NCBI GenBank assembly: GCA_017449485.1
Contig: JAFTFP010000203.1
Span: forward strand, 1 to 34,701
Length of the DNA stretch: 34,701 bases
Source: Lachnospiraceae bacterium
Lineage (GTDB): Bacteria; Bacillota; Clostridia; Lachnospirales; Lachnospiraceae
Direction: 5' to 3'
The notes beneath the pieces were generated by a model. That model saw nothing but the letters and a program-made list of their open reading frames with translations. It made no database searches and was not told the DNA's origin. Numbering within the stretch: position 1 is the first letter of the stretch; the number at the start of each line of letters is the position of its first letter. Positions 1-7,527 of this stretch are shown one piece after another. Both the position numbers and the translations under genes were made by a program.

Positions 1-81
1 AGCACCGGCTGAGGAAGCAGCAGAAGAAGCAGCACCGGCTGAGGAAGCAGCAGAAGAAGCAGCACCGGCTGAGGAAGCAGC
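1..81 (+). repeat. 30-bp tandem repeat inside the solute-binding protein gene
   Basis: Two identical 30-bp units (1-30 and 31-60) are followed by a third copy that is exact for 20 bases (61-80). The array probably continues upstream of the window. In the reading frame of the solute-binding protein it encodes a ten-residue unit AEEAAEEAAP. Being a multiple of three, copy-number change would keep the frame. The product is an acidic, extended spacer between the presumed lipid anchor and the binding domain. Confidence 0.9.
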
Positions 82-1339
82 TGAGGCAGTTGAGGCATCT
101 TCTGATTTTTCAGGCGAGGATCCGCAGCTTGAGAAGCACCTGAAGATTTCCACCATCTGGGCGGAAGACAACGACAACGGCGTTCTGATCAACATGATCG
201 CCAAGGAGTATCAGGAGAATGTCAACCCCAACTTCACATGGGAGTATGAGTACATTCCTTCCGCAGACCTGACACAGAAGATTACCACCCTCGCAGCAGC
301 AGATGATCTTCCGGACATCTTCGCATACGAGTCCGGCAAGCCGATCGTTGAGCTGATCGAGGCGGACAAGATTGTTGATATCGGCGCAGAACTTGCACGG
401 ATCGGCTGCACAGATTATGTTACCCCTTCGGCAACTTCTCTGCTTCAGACCCTGTCCGGAACCGACACCATCTATGATCTGCCGCTCGGCCTGAACGTAG
501 AAGGTTTCTGGTACAACAAGGCTCTGTTTGAGCAGGCTGGCATCGAGGCTCCGCCGGCAACCATGGATGAGTTCGAAGAAGACCTGCAGAAGCTGCAGGA
601 TGCAGGCATTCAGCCGCTTGTAGCTGGCGGCGCTTCCGGCGAGACCTGGGGTTCCACCCGTGTTGTCAATGCCATCACTGTCAGAACTGTCGGCAACGAC
701 GCAATGAAGAAGGCAGCAGACGGCGAAGCGAAGTACACCGATCAGGGTTATGTTGATGCAGCTCAGAAGGTTGCAGACTGGGCAGCGAAGGGCTACTTCG
801 GCGAAGGCATCAACACCGTAACCATGAACGCAGCAGGCCAGATGCTCATGAACGGCCAGGCAGCGATCTTCTACAACGGCTCCTGGTTCTCCGGCAGCCT
901 GAACAGCGAAGACAACACAGCAGGCGTAGACGGCATCGGCTTCTTCAACATCCCTGTTGTTGACGAGTCCATAAGCAGCGCTACAGATTATTCCATGAAC
1001 TGCGGCAACATCCTCTGCCTGGACAAGACAAAGTATGATGACGGCACAGCATGGTTCCTGAAGTATTTCGTTGAGCACATCGGCGATGCAGCTATGAGCA
1101 CACAGGGCACCATCAAGGGTTACACCTACAACACCAAGGCTGAGGATATCCAGCCTTACACGCAGCTCGTTCTGGACGAGATCGACAAGGCAACCGGCGC
1201 CTTCACATGGTATGAAGCAACCATGAACGCTGAGGTCAGCAAGACCGCTCAGGAGAACGTACAGCTGCTGCTCACCGGCGATATGGACGGACAGGCTTAC
1301 ATGGAGTCCATCCAGGAAGCTGCCGACATGGCTGACTGA
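2..1339 (+). CDS. Sugar ABC transporter solute-binding lipoprotein (5'-truncated)
   Basis: Family-1 extracellular solute-binding protein that captures an oligosaccharide or sugar and delivers it to the two permeases encoded next. The frame is open from base 2, so the signal peptide, lipobox cysteine and true start lie upstream. Visible in order: the AEEAAP-type acidic spacer, then LKISTIWAEDND at the start of the binding domain, a hinge segment with GFWYNKALFEQAGI followed by a TMDEFEEDLQKLQDAG stretch typical of this family, GQAAIFYNGSW, and a helical C-terminus. About 410 residues of mature domain are present, a normal size. It is first in the operon as seen here. The ligand cannot be read from sequence; the neighbouring glycosidases suggest a plant-type oligosaccharide. 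Confidence 0.93.
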   Translation, partial: APAEEAAEEAAPAEEAAEEAAPAEEAAEAVEASSDFSGEDPQLEKHLKISTIWAEDNDNGVLINMIAKEYQENVNPNFTWEYEYIPSADLTQKITTLAAADDLPDIFAYESGKPIVELIEADKIVDIGAELARIGCTDYVTPSATSLLQTLSGTDTIYDLPLGLNVEGFWYNKALFEQAGIEAPPATMDEFEEDLQKLQDAGIQPLVAGGASGETWGSTRVVNAITVRTVGNDAMKKAADGEAKYTDQGYVDAAQKVADWAAKGYFGEGINTVTMNAAGQMLMNGQAAIFYNGSWFSGSLNSEDNTAGVDGIGFFNIPVVDESISSATDYSMNCGNILCLDKTKYDDGTAWFLKYFVEHIGDAAMSTQGTIKGYTYNTKAEDIQPYTQLVLDEIDKATGAFTWYEATMNAEVSKTAQENVQLLLTGDMDGQAYMESIQEAADMAD

Positions 1340-1404
1340 TTCTGAGTATTGAAAAAAGGCGCGGCACTACCGGCCATTACAAAGCACTGAAGAAATAAGC
1401 TAAG

Positions 1405-1435
1405 GGAGCCGGCGGCATTTATGCCGACCGGCTCC
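1405..1435 (+). promoter_or_regulatory. Intercistronic stem-loop between binding protein and permease genes
   Basis: An 8-bp outer stem, GGAGCCGG (1405-1412) with CCGGCTCC (1428-1435), continues after a single bulged A (1427) into a 5-bp inner stem CGGCA/TGCCG with a TTTA loop. No T-run follows, so it does not look like a full intrinsic terminator. In ABC sugar operons such hairpins often stabilise the upstream binding-protein mRNA and give partial attenuation, so that binding protein outnumbers permease. That role is inferred here. Confidence 0.6.
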
Positions 1436-1466
1436 TGCAGTCAACAAGAGAACAGGGAGATCCGGC

Positions 1467-2351
1467 ATGAAAAAAGTATTGGGGAATAAGAAAGCGATCG
1501 CACTGTTTGTTGTTCCGGCGTTGATTGTCTATACCATCGTCGTGATCGCTCCAATCGCTGTTTCCTTCTATTATTCCTTCTTTTCCGGGACACCGGGACT
1601 GAAGTGGGAGTTCGTGGGCCTGAAGAATTTCTTAAGACCCTTCCAGGACTCCCGTTTTAAAGACGCACTGTTTGTCAACCTGAGATATATCGGATTTGTC
1701 ATGGTGGGGCAGGTTGGACTGGGACTGTGCATGGCACTGCTTTTCCGATTCTGGCTCAAGCGCTTCAAGAACCTGATCAGAACACTGCTGTTCTTCCCGG
1801 TGGTTCTGCCGACGGTTGCTGTCGGTCAGCTGTTTGCCAAGATCTACGAGATTCAGCCGAATTATGGTCTCCTGAATTCCCTGCTCGCGAATATCGGCCT
1901 GCAGCAGTATGTGCACGCCTGGATCGGCGAGATGGACACAGCGCTGGGATCTCTGATTGTCATGGATATCTGGTCTGCGATCGGATTCCATGCCGTGATT
2001 CTCTACGGAGCCATTCTGGACATCTCCGATGACGTCATCGAGGCAGCTGCCATTGACGGCGCCGGCTCCTTCCAGCTGTTCCGCTACATTCTGGCGCCGC
2101 TGCTGCGCCCGATGATTGTCACATGTGCGATTTTCTCCTTCTCAGGAACGGTCAAGATGTTCGAGTCAGCCAAGGCCCTGACAGGCGGCGGCCCGGGCAA
2201 CGCAACCAAGTCGCTGTCCATGTACATGTATGAGGTGGCCTTTAACTACAACAAGGTCGGATATGGTTCCGTCATCGCACTGTTCATCTTCCTGATGTGC
2301 ATTGCCGGTTCCTTCATCATCGGACTTTTTGATTCGAAGGAGGACATCTGA
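1467..2351 (+). CDS. Sugar ABC transporter permease, MalF/UgpA type
   Basis: Membrane subunit of a carbohydrate ABC importer, 294 residues, the usual length for MalF/UgpA-type permeases without an extra periplasmic domain. The N-terminus KKVLGNKKAIALFVVPALIVY leads into the first membrane helix and about six helices are apparent. The EAA loop that docks the ATPase reads EAAAIDGAGSFQLFRYILAPLLRP. A GGPGNATKSLSMYMYEVAF segment follows, as expected for this subfamily. An AGGGAG ribosome site lies just before the ATG. It pairs with the permease encoded 2 nt downstream. No ATPase gene is present in the operon, so a shared MsmX-like ATPase is likely. Confidence 0.95.
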   Translation: MKKVLGNKKAIALFVVPALIVYTIVVIAPIAVSFYYSFFSGTPGLKWEFVGLKNFLRPFQDSRFKDALFVNLRYIGFVMVGQVGLGLCMALLFRFWLKRFKNLIRTLLFFPVVLPTVAVGQLFAKIYEIQPNYGLLNSLLANIGLQQYVHAWIGEMDTALGSLIVMDIWSAIGFHAVILYGAILDISDDVIEAAAIDGAGSFQLFRYILAPLLRPMIVTCAIFSFSGTVKMFESAKALTGGGPGNATKSLSMYMYEVAFNYNKVGYGSVIALFIFLMCIAGSFIIGLFDSKEDI

Positions 2352-2353
2352 TC

Positions 2354-3196
2354 ATGACTAAAATCAAGAAAATCACACCGAAATCCATCATCAGCAAGAT
2401 TGTCATTCTGCTTGTTCTGATCATTGATGTCTATCCGATTTTCTGGCTGCTGACAGCCTCCGTCAAGCGCAACAGTGAGTGGGTGGAATATCCCGCCTAT
2501 GCGCTGCCCAAGGGCTTCTACTGGCAGAACTATGTGGAGGCGTGGACCAGAGGACACATGGCGACGTTCTTCAAGAACTCGCTGATCGACACACTGATCT
2601 CGCTGGTCTTCATCGTCGTCTTCTCGACCACGGTTTCCTTTGCCTGCGTCAAGATGCAGTGGAAGATGAAGAAAGCGGTCGCCCGCTATTTCCAGATCGG
2701 CATCATGGTGCCGGTTGCGACCTCGCTGATCCCGCTTTATCAGATGTTTGTGCGCACGAAGCTGACCAACACCTACTTCAGTCTGATTATCACCTACATC
2801 GCTTTCGGTCTTTCGCTTTCGATCTTCCTGATGACCGGCTATCTGCGCACCATGCCCAATGACATGTTTGAGGCGGCCGTCATCGACGGATGCGATATTT
2901 ACAAGCTGATGTATTATATCGTCGTGCCGATGATGAAGAACGCGATTGTCACGGTCCTGGTTCTGCAGTTCTTCTTCAAATGGAACGACCTGCTCTTCTC
3001 CATGACCTTCATCAGCAAATCAGAGCTCAAGACGGTGCAGACAGGACTGCTGTACTTCTCGGATGAGTTCGGATCCAAGAACTGGGGCGCGATCTTTGCT
3101 TCCATCTCCATGAGTATTCTCCCGATGCTGTTCCTGTACACCTTCCTGAACAAGGCGATTATCGAAGGTATGACAGCCGGCGCGGTGAAGGGCTGA
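2354..3196 (+). CDS. Sugar ABC transporter permease, MalG/UgpE type
   Basis: Second membrane subunit of the importer, 280 residues, typical of the MalG/UgpE family. Six hydrophobic segments are visible. The ATPase-docking EAA loop reads FEAAVIDGCDIYKLMYYIVVPMMK, with Cys replacing the usual Ala/Ser after DG. The C-terminus, IIEGMTAGAVKG, is the standard ending of this family. An AAGGAGG ribosome site (2337-2343) lies inside the end of the previous permease gene and the two genes are only 2 nt apart, consistent with translational coupling and equal subunit amounts. Confidence 0.95.
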   Translation: MTKIKKITPKSIISKIVILLVLIIDVYPIFWLLTASVKRNSEWVEYPAYALPKGFYWQNYVEAWTRGHMATFFKNSLIDTLISLVFIVVFSTTVSFACVKMQWKMKKAVARYFQIGIMVPVATSLIPLYQMFVRTKLTNTYFSLIITYIAFGLSLSIFLMTGYLRTMPNDMFEAAVIDGCDIYKLMYYIVVPMMKNAIVTVLVLQFFFKWNDLLFSMTFISKSELKTVQTGLLYFSDEFGSKNWGAIFASISMSILPMLFLYTFLNKAIIEGMTAGAVKG

Positions 3197-3205
3197 GGAC
3201 AGAAT

Positions 3206-4468
3206 ATGATTCTGGAATATATTGATCAGAACATCGGCAAGGTCTTAAAGAACCCGGTCGGTTTTATACACTATCCCTTTATAGATCCCGGCTCCGTCTA
3301 TGACGGAAATGTCTGGGACTGGGACACATACTGGTCCGTCTACGGTCTGCTGCCGTTGACGGATCAGCTTTCGCTGCCGGATGCAGAACAGAAGATCCTG
3401 CGCCATGCCAGGGGCAATGTGCAGAACTTCTTCGACTGGCAGCTGGAGGACGGCTACATTCCCATGATGATTGAGAACGGGAAGTGGCCGGAGCCCTATC
3501 TGAACATTCAGCACAAGAACGGCGTGCTGATGAATATGCATAAGCCGTTTCTGTGCCAGCAGATCAGCCTGATCAGTGAGTACGCCGGCGATTACAGCTG
3601 GGTCTTCCCGCATCTGGAGGGACTGGACCGATATTTCGAGCGCTATAGGGCAGACTACCTGCATGAGAGAAGCGGCCTGTATGTCTGGGTCGATGACATC
3701 ATGATCGGCATGGACAATGATCCGGCTTCCTTCGGCAGACCGAAGCGCTCCACAGCCAATATCTATCTGAACAGCTTCATGGTGATGGAGCTGGAGGCGG
3801 CAGAGAAGATCTACCGGGCCGGCGCCCAGGCAGCCGGCATGGATAATCCAGTCCAGGCAGCGCACTGGGCACAGCAGGCTGACCGGATGGCACAGGAGAA
3901 AATCCGGCTCATTGCTGCGATTCAGGAGCAGATGTTTGACCGCCGGGACGGCTTCTACTATTCGGTGGATGTGGATGTGGAGACACGCAGATATGACTGG
4001 TTCCATCAGGGACTGGGCGTTTTCTGGAAAAGTCTGCCGATCCGGATTGCGACCTGGACAGGTTTTCTTCCGCTGCTGGCCGGCTTTGCGGATCAGGAAC
4101 AGGCACAGGCCCTGCGTGCCCACTTCCATGATGAAGCGGCCTTCGGAAGCGCCTACGGCATCCCGACGCTGGGAAGAAACGAGCCCATGTACAATATCGA
4201 GGCGACCAACAATCCCTCGAACTGGCTCGGACCGATCTGGCTGGTGGCCAATTATTGTGTGTTCCGCGGCATGCTGAATTACGGCTTTGTGGATGAGGCG
4301 AGAGAAATGTGCCGCCGGAGCGTGAATCTTCTGGAGAGAGATCTTGAGAAGACCGGGTGCCTCCACGAATACTATGATCCCGCGACGGGGGAGCCGGTCA
4401 TGAACGGCGGATTTATTAACTGGAATATCTTAGTTCTGAATATGATCAGAGAATTGGAGAAAGTTTGA
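3206..4468 (+). CDS. GH63/trehalase-like (alpha/alpha)6-barrel glycoside hydrolase
   Basis: Predicted intracellular glycosidase of the clan that includes GH63 and mannosylglycerate hydrolases; 420 residues, so essentially the bare (alpha/alpha)6 barrel. No signal peptide is visible. Family landmarks are WDWDTYW (residues 37-43), a DDIMIGMDNDP block in which Asp170 sits where the general acid of GH63 enzymes lies (the GMDN motif), NNPSNWLGPIW, and LHEYYDPATGEP in which Glu388 is the probable catalytic base. The family usually hydrolyses alpha-glucosides or alpha-mannosides, often linked to small acids such as glycerate. That fits an operon that also carries acid-sugar genes, but the substrate is unknown. 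It starts 9 nt after the permease gene behind a GAGGAC ribosome site. Confidence 0.8.
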   Translation: MILEYIDQNIGKVLKNPVGFIHYPFIDPGSVYDGNVWDWDTYWSVYGLLPLTDQLSLPDAEQKILRHARGNVQNFFDWQLEDGYIPMMIENGKWPEPYLNIQHKNGVLMNMHKPFLCQQISLISEYAGDYSWVFPHLEGLDRYFERYRADYLHERSGLYVWVDDIMIGMDNDPASFGRPKRSTANIYLNSFMVMELEAAEKIYRAGAQAAGMDNPVQAAHWAQQADRMAQEKIRLIAAIQEQMFDRRDGFYYSVDVDVETRRYDWFHQGLGVFWKSLPIRIATWTGFLPLLAGFADQEQAQALRAHFHDEAAFGSAYGIPTLGRNEPMYNIEATNNPSNWLGPIWLVANYCVFRGMLNYGFVDEAREMCRRSVNLLERDLEKTGCLHEYYDPATGEPVMNGGFINWNILVLNMIRELEKV

Positions 4469-4472
4469 GAAT

Positions 4473-5147
4473 ATGAAAATCGGAATTGTCTATACCAGTA
4501 CGACCCCGGAACTGATTCAGATGGTGAACGAACAGGTCCGGCTGCAGCTGGGCGAAGTGGAGATCTATGAACAGCAGGCGCCGGAAATTCTTGCACAGGT
4601 GCGGGAGGCCGGCTATGTCACTGCTGAACCCGCGGCACACCTGATCACGATGTTTATGAATGCCGTCCGGGAGGGATGCGACGCGATCCTGAATGTCTGC
4701 TCCTCTGTCGGTGAAGTCGCTGACGCCGCGCAGGACGCCGCCGCATATCTGGGCGTTCCGATCGTGCGGATCGACGAGGAGATGTGCCGGGAGGCGGTTC
4801 GGAGCGGCATCCGCATCGGCGTGATGGCGACGCTTCCGACTACCATGGAGCCGACCATGCGCACGATTGAGAGAATGGGCAGAGCCTGCGGGAAACATGT
4901 TGAGCTGGTTCCCTGTCTGGTGGAAGGTGCCTTCGGACTGAATCAGGATGAATTCCGCCAGCGGATGGCTGAGTCGGCCGGAACCATTGCTGACAAGGTG
5001 GATGTCATTGTCTTTGCACAGGGCAGCATGGCTTACTGCGAGGAATATATCGCTGAAATGTACCAGAAGACGGTTCTCTCCAGCCCGCGGTTCGGCGCCG
5101 CAGCGCTGAAGGCGGCCCTGATTGCCAAGGGGGTCTGCCATGCATGA
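4473..5147 (+). CDS. Aspartate/glutamate racemase-superfamily protein
   Basis: Protein of 224 residues with the Asp/Glu/hydantoin racemase fold. The N-terminus KIGIVYTSTTPELIQMVNEQV is typical. Two candidate catalytic cysteines are seen: Cys76 in NVCSSVGE and Cys189 in GSMAYCEEY, close to the usual two-cysteine arrangement of cofactor-independent racemases. The amino-acid-binding loops differ from classic MurI or aspartate racemases, so the substrate could be a hydroxy or keto acid instead. The superfamily also includes decarboxylases and maleate isomerases. It starts 4 nt after the glycosidase and overlaps the next gene by 8 nt, which suggests a joint pathway with the beta-keto-acid cleavage enzyme and the acid-sugar kinase. 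Confidence 0.8.
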   Translation: MKIGIVYTSTTPELIQMVNEQVRLQLGEVEIYEQQAPEILAQVREAGYVTAEPAAHLITMFMNAVREGCDAILNVCSSVGEVADAAQDAAAYLGVPIVRIDEEMCREAVRSGIRIGVMATLPTTMEPTMRTIERMGRACGKHVELVPCLVEGAFGLNQDEFRQRMAESAGTIADKVDVIVFAQGSMAYCEEYIAEMYQKTVLSSPRFGAAALKAALIAKGVCHA

Positions 5148-5988
5148 AGTGCTTCTGTCGGTCGCACCGGTGAGCGGTGCGCCTCATCTGATTGACCCGG
5201 CAGCCATTGCGGAGGATGTCTGTGCCTGTTATGAGGCCGGCGCAGCGATGGTCCATCTGCATGTGCGGGATGAAAACGGCGCGCTGACGCCCGACCTGTC
5301 TCTTCTGGCAGAGACGGTGCGGAGGATCCGCGAGCAGTGCGATATTGTGATTGAGATTTCGACGGGCGGCGTTTCGAATCTGAGCATTGAGGAGCGCTGC
5401 GCGCCCTGCACGCCGGACTGGGTGGAAGCAAACAGTCTGAATGTGGGTTCGGTCAATCTGGGCGATGCGGTTTACTGTAATCCGATCCAGGATGTGCGGT
5501 ACTGTGTGGACCAGATTCTGAAAAACAGAAAGGTGCCTGAGATCGAAGTCTTCGAGCTGGGGATGATTCATACAGTATCTGAGCTGATGAAGGAATATGA
5601 TTTCCCGAAGCCGGTTCTGTTTGCACTGGTCTTCGGACATCCGGGAGAGATGCCCGCCACGCCGGCGGCGCTGCGGCATATGCTGGATTTCCTGGCTGAG
5701 ACCTTTACACCTGAGGCCTTGCAGAAGAAAGAGATCTTATGGGGTTATACCCAGGCGCACCGCGAGGATTGGGAGATGATGCGGCATGCGCTTTCGCTGG
5801 GCGCGGATTCCCTGCGTGTGGGCTTTGAGGACTCGGATATCCTTGCGCCGGGTGTCAGGACAGACCGGAATGCACCGATCGTTCAGAAAGCGGCTCAGCT
5901 GATCCGCGAGGCTGGCGCAGATGTGATGACCAGCACAAGAGCCCGTGAGATTCTGGGGATCAGAGCGGGACAGAGAGGAGTAAATTGA
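5140..5988 (+). CDS. Beta-keto-acid cleavage enzyme (BKACE, DUF849)
   Basis: Zn-dependent enzyme of the Kce/BKACE family, which condenses a beta-keto acid with acetyl-CoA to give acetoacetate and a new CoA thioester. The diagnostic HLHVRD is at residues 39-44, with His39 and His41 as metal ligands. Other family blocks are DLSLLAETVRRIREQCD, an ISTGG segment, FELGM and the C-terminal VGFEDSDI. With the ATG at 5140 the protein has 282 residues, a normal length. That start has an AAGGGGG ribosome site at 5128-5133; a TTG at 5122 would add six residues but lacks a better site. The gene overlaps the racemase gene by 8 nt and the kinase gene by 4 nt. The beta-keto substrate is unknown. Confidence 0.88.
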   Translation: MHEVLLSVAPVSGAPHLIDPAAIAEDVCACYEAGAAMVHLHVRDENGALTPDLSLLAETVRRIREQCDIVIEISTGGVSNLSIEERCAPCTPDWVEANSLNVGSVNLGDAVYCNPIQDVRYCVDQILKNRKVPEIEVFELGMIHTVSELMKEYDFPKPVLFALVFGHPGEMPATPAALRHMLDFLAETFTPEALQKKEILWGYTQAHREDWEMMRHALSLGADSLRVGFEDSDILAPGVRTDRNAPIVQKAAQLIREAGADVMTSTRAREILGIRAGQRGVN

Positions 5989-7424
5989 AACACTTATCCT
6001 ATTCTGAGCAGACAGCGTACTGGAATCAGATTTCCGGAGAGCATGCGCAGCGGATCGCGGCTGCGGAGGCAGAGCTTACAGAGAGTGCCCGGTCCTATCC
6101 GGGCAGGTTGATCGTTCTCGATGATGATCCGACCGGCGTACAGACCGTACATGATATTCCCGTCTATACGGACTGGTCGCCTGAAACGATCCGTGAAGCC
6201 TTCGCATCGGGGGATCCGCTGTTTTATATTCTGACGAATTCGCGGGGAATGCAGCGGGAGGAAACGGAGCGCATTCACAGTGAGATTGCAGCGCGCTGCA
6301 GGCAGGCAGCCGCAGGAACGCCCTTCCAGATGATCAGCCGCAGTGACTCCACGCTGCGCGGACACTTTCCGCTGGAGACAGACGTGCTGGAGCGCGTTCT
6401 GAGAGAGGAAGCCGGGCCCTCAGACGGGCTGATCCTCGCACCGTTCTTCGAGGCGGGCGGACGATTTACAATAGGCAATGTTCACTATGTAAAGACCGGA
6501 GATGAGCTGGTTCCGGCTGCAGAGACAGAATTTGCCCGGGACGAAACCTTCGGCTACACGCACTCGGATCTGCGGGAATATGTGGAGGAGAAGACCGGCG
6601 GAAGAATTCCGGCCTCTGCTGTCCGCTCTGTGGATCTGATGCTGCTGCGCACCGGAGATGTGGACGCGGTGGAGCAGCTCCTTCTGGAGACGAAAGACGC
6701 CGCACCGGTGATTGTCAATGCGCTCGCACCGCAGGATATGCGGGTTTTCTGCAGTGCCCTGTACCGCGCACTGCGCGCCGGCCGGCGGTTCCTGTACCGC
6801 ACGGCGGCAGATTTTGTAAAAGCTTTCGGCGCGGTTTCCGACAGACCGCTGCTGACCCGGGAAGAGCTCCTGGGTGCTGACAGACCGGATGGAACCCGTG
6901 CGGGACTGGTGGTCGCGGGATCCCATACCGCGAAGACGACCAGGCAGCTGGAGCGCCTGGAGGGCCTTGCGGGGCTGGATTATATCCCCTTCCGGGCCGC
7001 TGCTGTATTCGACGGAACGCTCGAAGAAGAAAGTGAGCGGGTCCGGGCGCTGGTCGAGCAGGACCTTCTGCAGGGGATCACGCCGGTGGTCTATACAGAG
7101 AGACAGGTGCTGCAGGTGGCGGGCGACACGAAGGAATCGGCTCTGCAGCGCTCCGTGGAAATATCCAATGCGCTCTGCAGCGTGGTGGGACGGCTGCAGA
7201 TCAGGCCGGCCTTCCTGGTCGCCAAGGGCGGCATTACCTCCAGCGACCTGGGTGTCAAGGCGCTTCAGGTGAAGAAGGCGGAGGTGGCCGGACAGATCCT
7301 GCCCGGCATACCCGTCTGGCGCTGCGGAGAAGAAAGCCGCTTCCCGGGAATTCTCTATGTTATTTTCCCCGGCAATGTCGGAGAGGAGGATTCTCTGCGC
7401 AGGATTCTGACACTCCTGCTGTAA
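5985..7424 (+). CDS. Four-carbon acid sugar kinase family protein (DUF1537, OtnK/DtnK-like)
   Basis: ATP-dependent kinase of 479 residues, slightly longer than typical family members. The N-terminal substrate domain shows DDDPTGVQTVHD (about 46-57) and SRSDSTLRGHFPLE (about 119-132). The C-terminal nucleotide domain shows GSHTAKTTRQLE (about 312) and AKGGITSSDLGVKAL (about 413), then a GIPVWR motif. Characterised members phosphorylate D/L-threonate, erythronate, 3-oxo-tetronates or, in apionate pathways, 3-oxo-isoapionate. The start is a TTG whose bases overlap the upstream stop (TTGA), with a GAGAGGAG ribosome site at 5973-5980, implying coupled translation with the BKACE gene. The usual partners of this kinase (a PdxA-type dehydrogenase, class II aldolase) are absent here. 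Confidence 0.9.
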   Translation: MKHLSYSEQTAYWNQISGEHAQRIAAAEAELTESARSYPGRLIVLDDDPTGVQTVHDIPVYTDWSPETIREAFASGDPLFYILTNSRGMQREETERIHSEIAARCRQAAAGTPFQMISRSDSTLRGHFPLETDVLERVLREEAGPSDGLILAPFFEAGGRFTIGNVHYVKTGDELVPAAETEFARDETFGYTHSDLREYVEEKTGGRIPASAVRSVDLMLLRTGDVDAVEQLLLETKDAAPVIVNALAPQDMRVFCSALYRALRAGRRFLYRTAADFVKAFGAVSDRPLLTREELLGADRPDGTRAGLVVAGSHTAKTTRQLERLEGLAGLDYIPFRAAAVFDGTLEEESERVRALVEQDLLQGITPVVYTERQVLQVAGDTKESALQRSVEISNALCSVVGRLQIRPAFLVAKGGITSSDLGVKALQVKKAEVAGQILPGIPVWRCGEESRFPGILYVIFPGNVGEEDSLRRILTLLL

Positions 7425-7435
7425 TCCTGCTGTAA
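7414..7435 (+). repeat. 11-bp tandem duplication spanning the kinase stop codon
   Basis: TCCTGCTGTAA occurs twice in direct tandem (7414-7424 and 7425-7435). The first copy contains the last codons and stop of the acid sugar kinase gene. This looks like a recent slippage duplication at the 3' end of the gene with no effect on the protein. Confidence 0.85.
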
Positions 7436-7488
7436 TGCACTGCTGCAGCATCTGCACAGGCAGAACCCTGCAGAATACCGAAAAACCC

Positions 7489-7500
7489 GGAAACGATTCT
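7489..7500 (+). promoter_or_regulatory. Possible LacI/CcpA-type operator upstream of GH127
   Basis: GGAAACGATTCT lies 27 nt before the GH127 ATG. The core GAAACGATTC is near-symmetric around a central CG (8 of 10 positions), the form of LacI/GalR or cre sites. The 7-mer GGAAACG recurs in the predicted promoter of the nearby LacI gene (14393-14399). The match is short, so this is a candidate only. The rest of the 103-nt gap (7425-7527) holds a small TCTGC/GCAGA hairpin (7451-7464) and the ribosome site ATGGAGAG. Confidence 0.35.
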
Positions 7501-7527
7501 CTGAATCAGAAATAATGGAGAGCAATC

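Noticed and set aside
1..81. Regular 30-bp repeats resembling CRISPR repeats
   Set aside because: The copies are directly adjacent with no spacers and lie in frame inside a protein gene.
3245..4366. Long open frame on the minus strand opposite the GH63-like gene (373 codons)
   Set aside because: It mirrors a gene with clear family motifs, shows no recognisable protein features, and arises from the GC-rich third positions of the real gene. The same applies to large antisense frames at 11859-13046, 6420-7457, 16920-17915 and 21550-22686.
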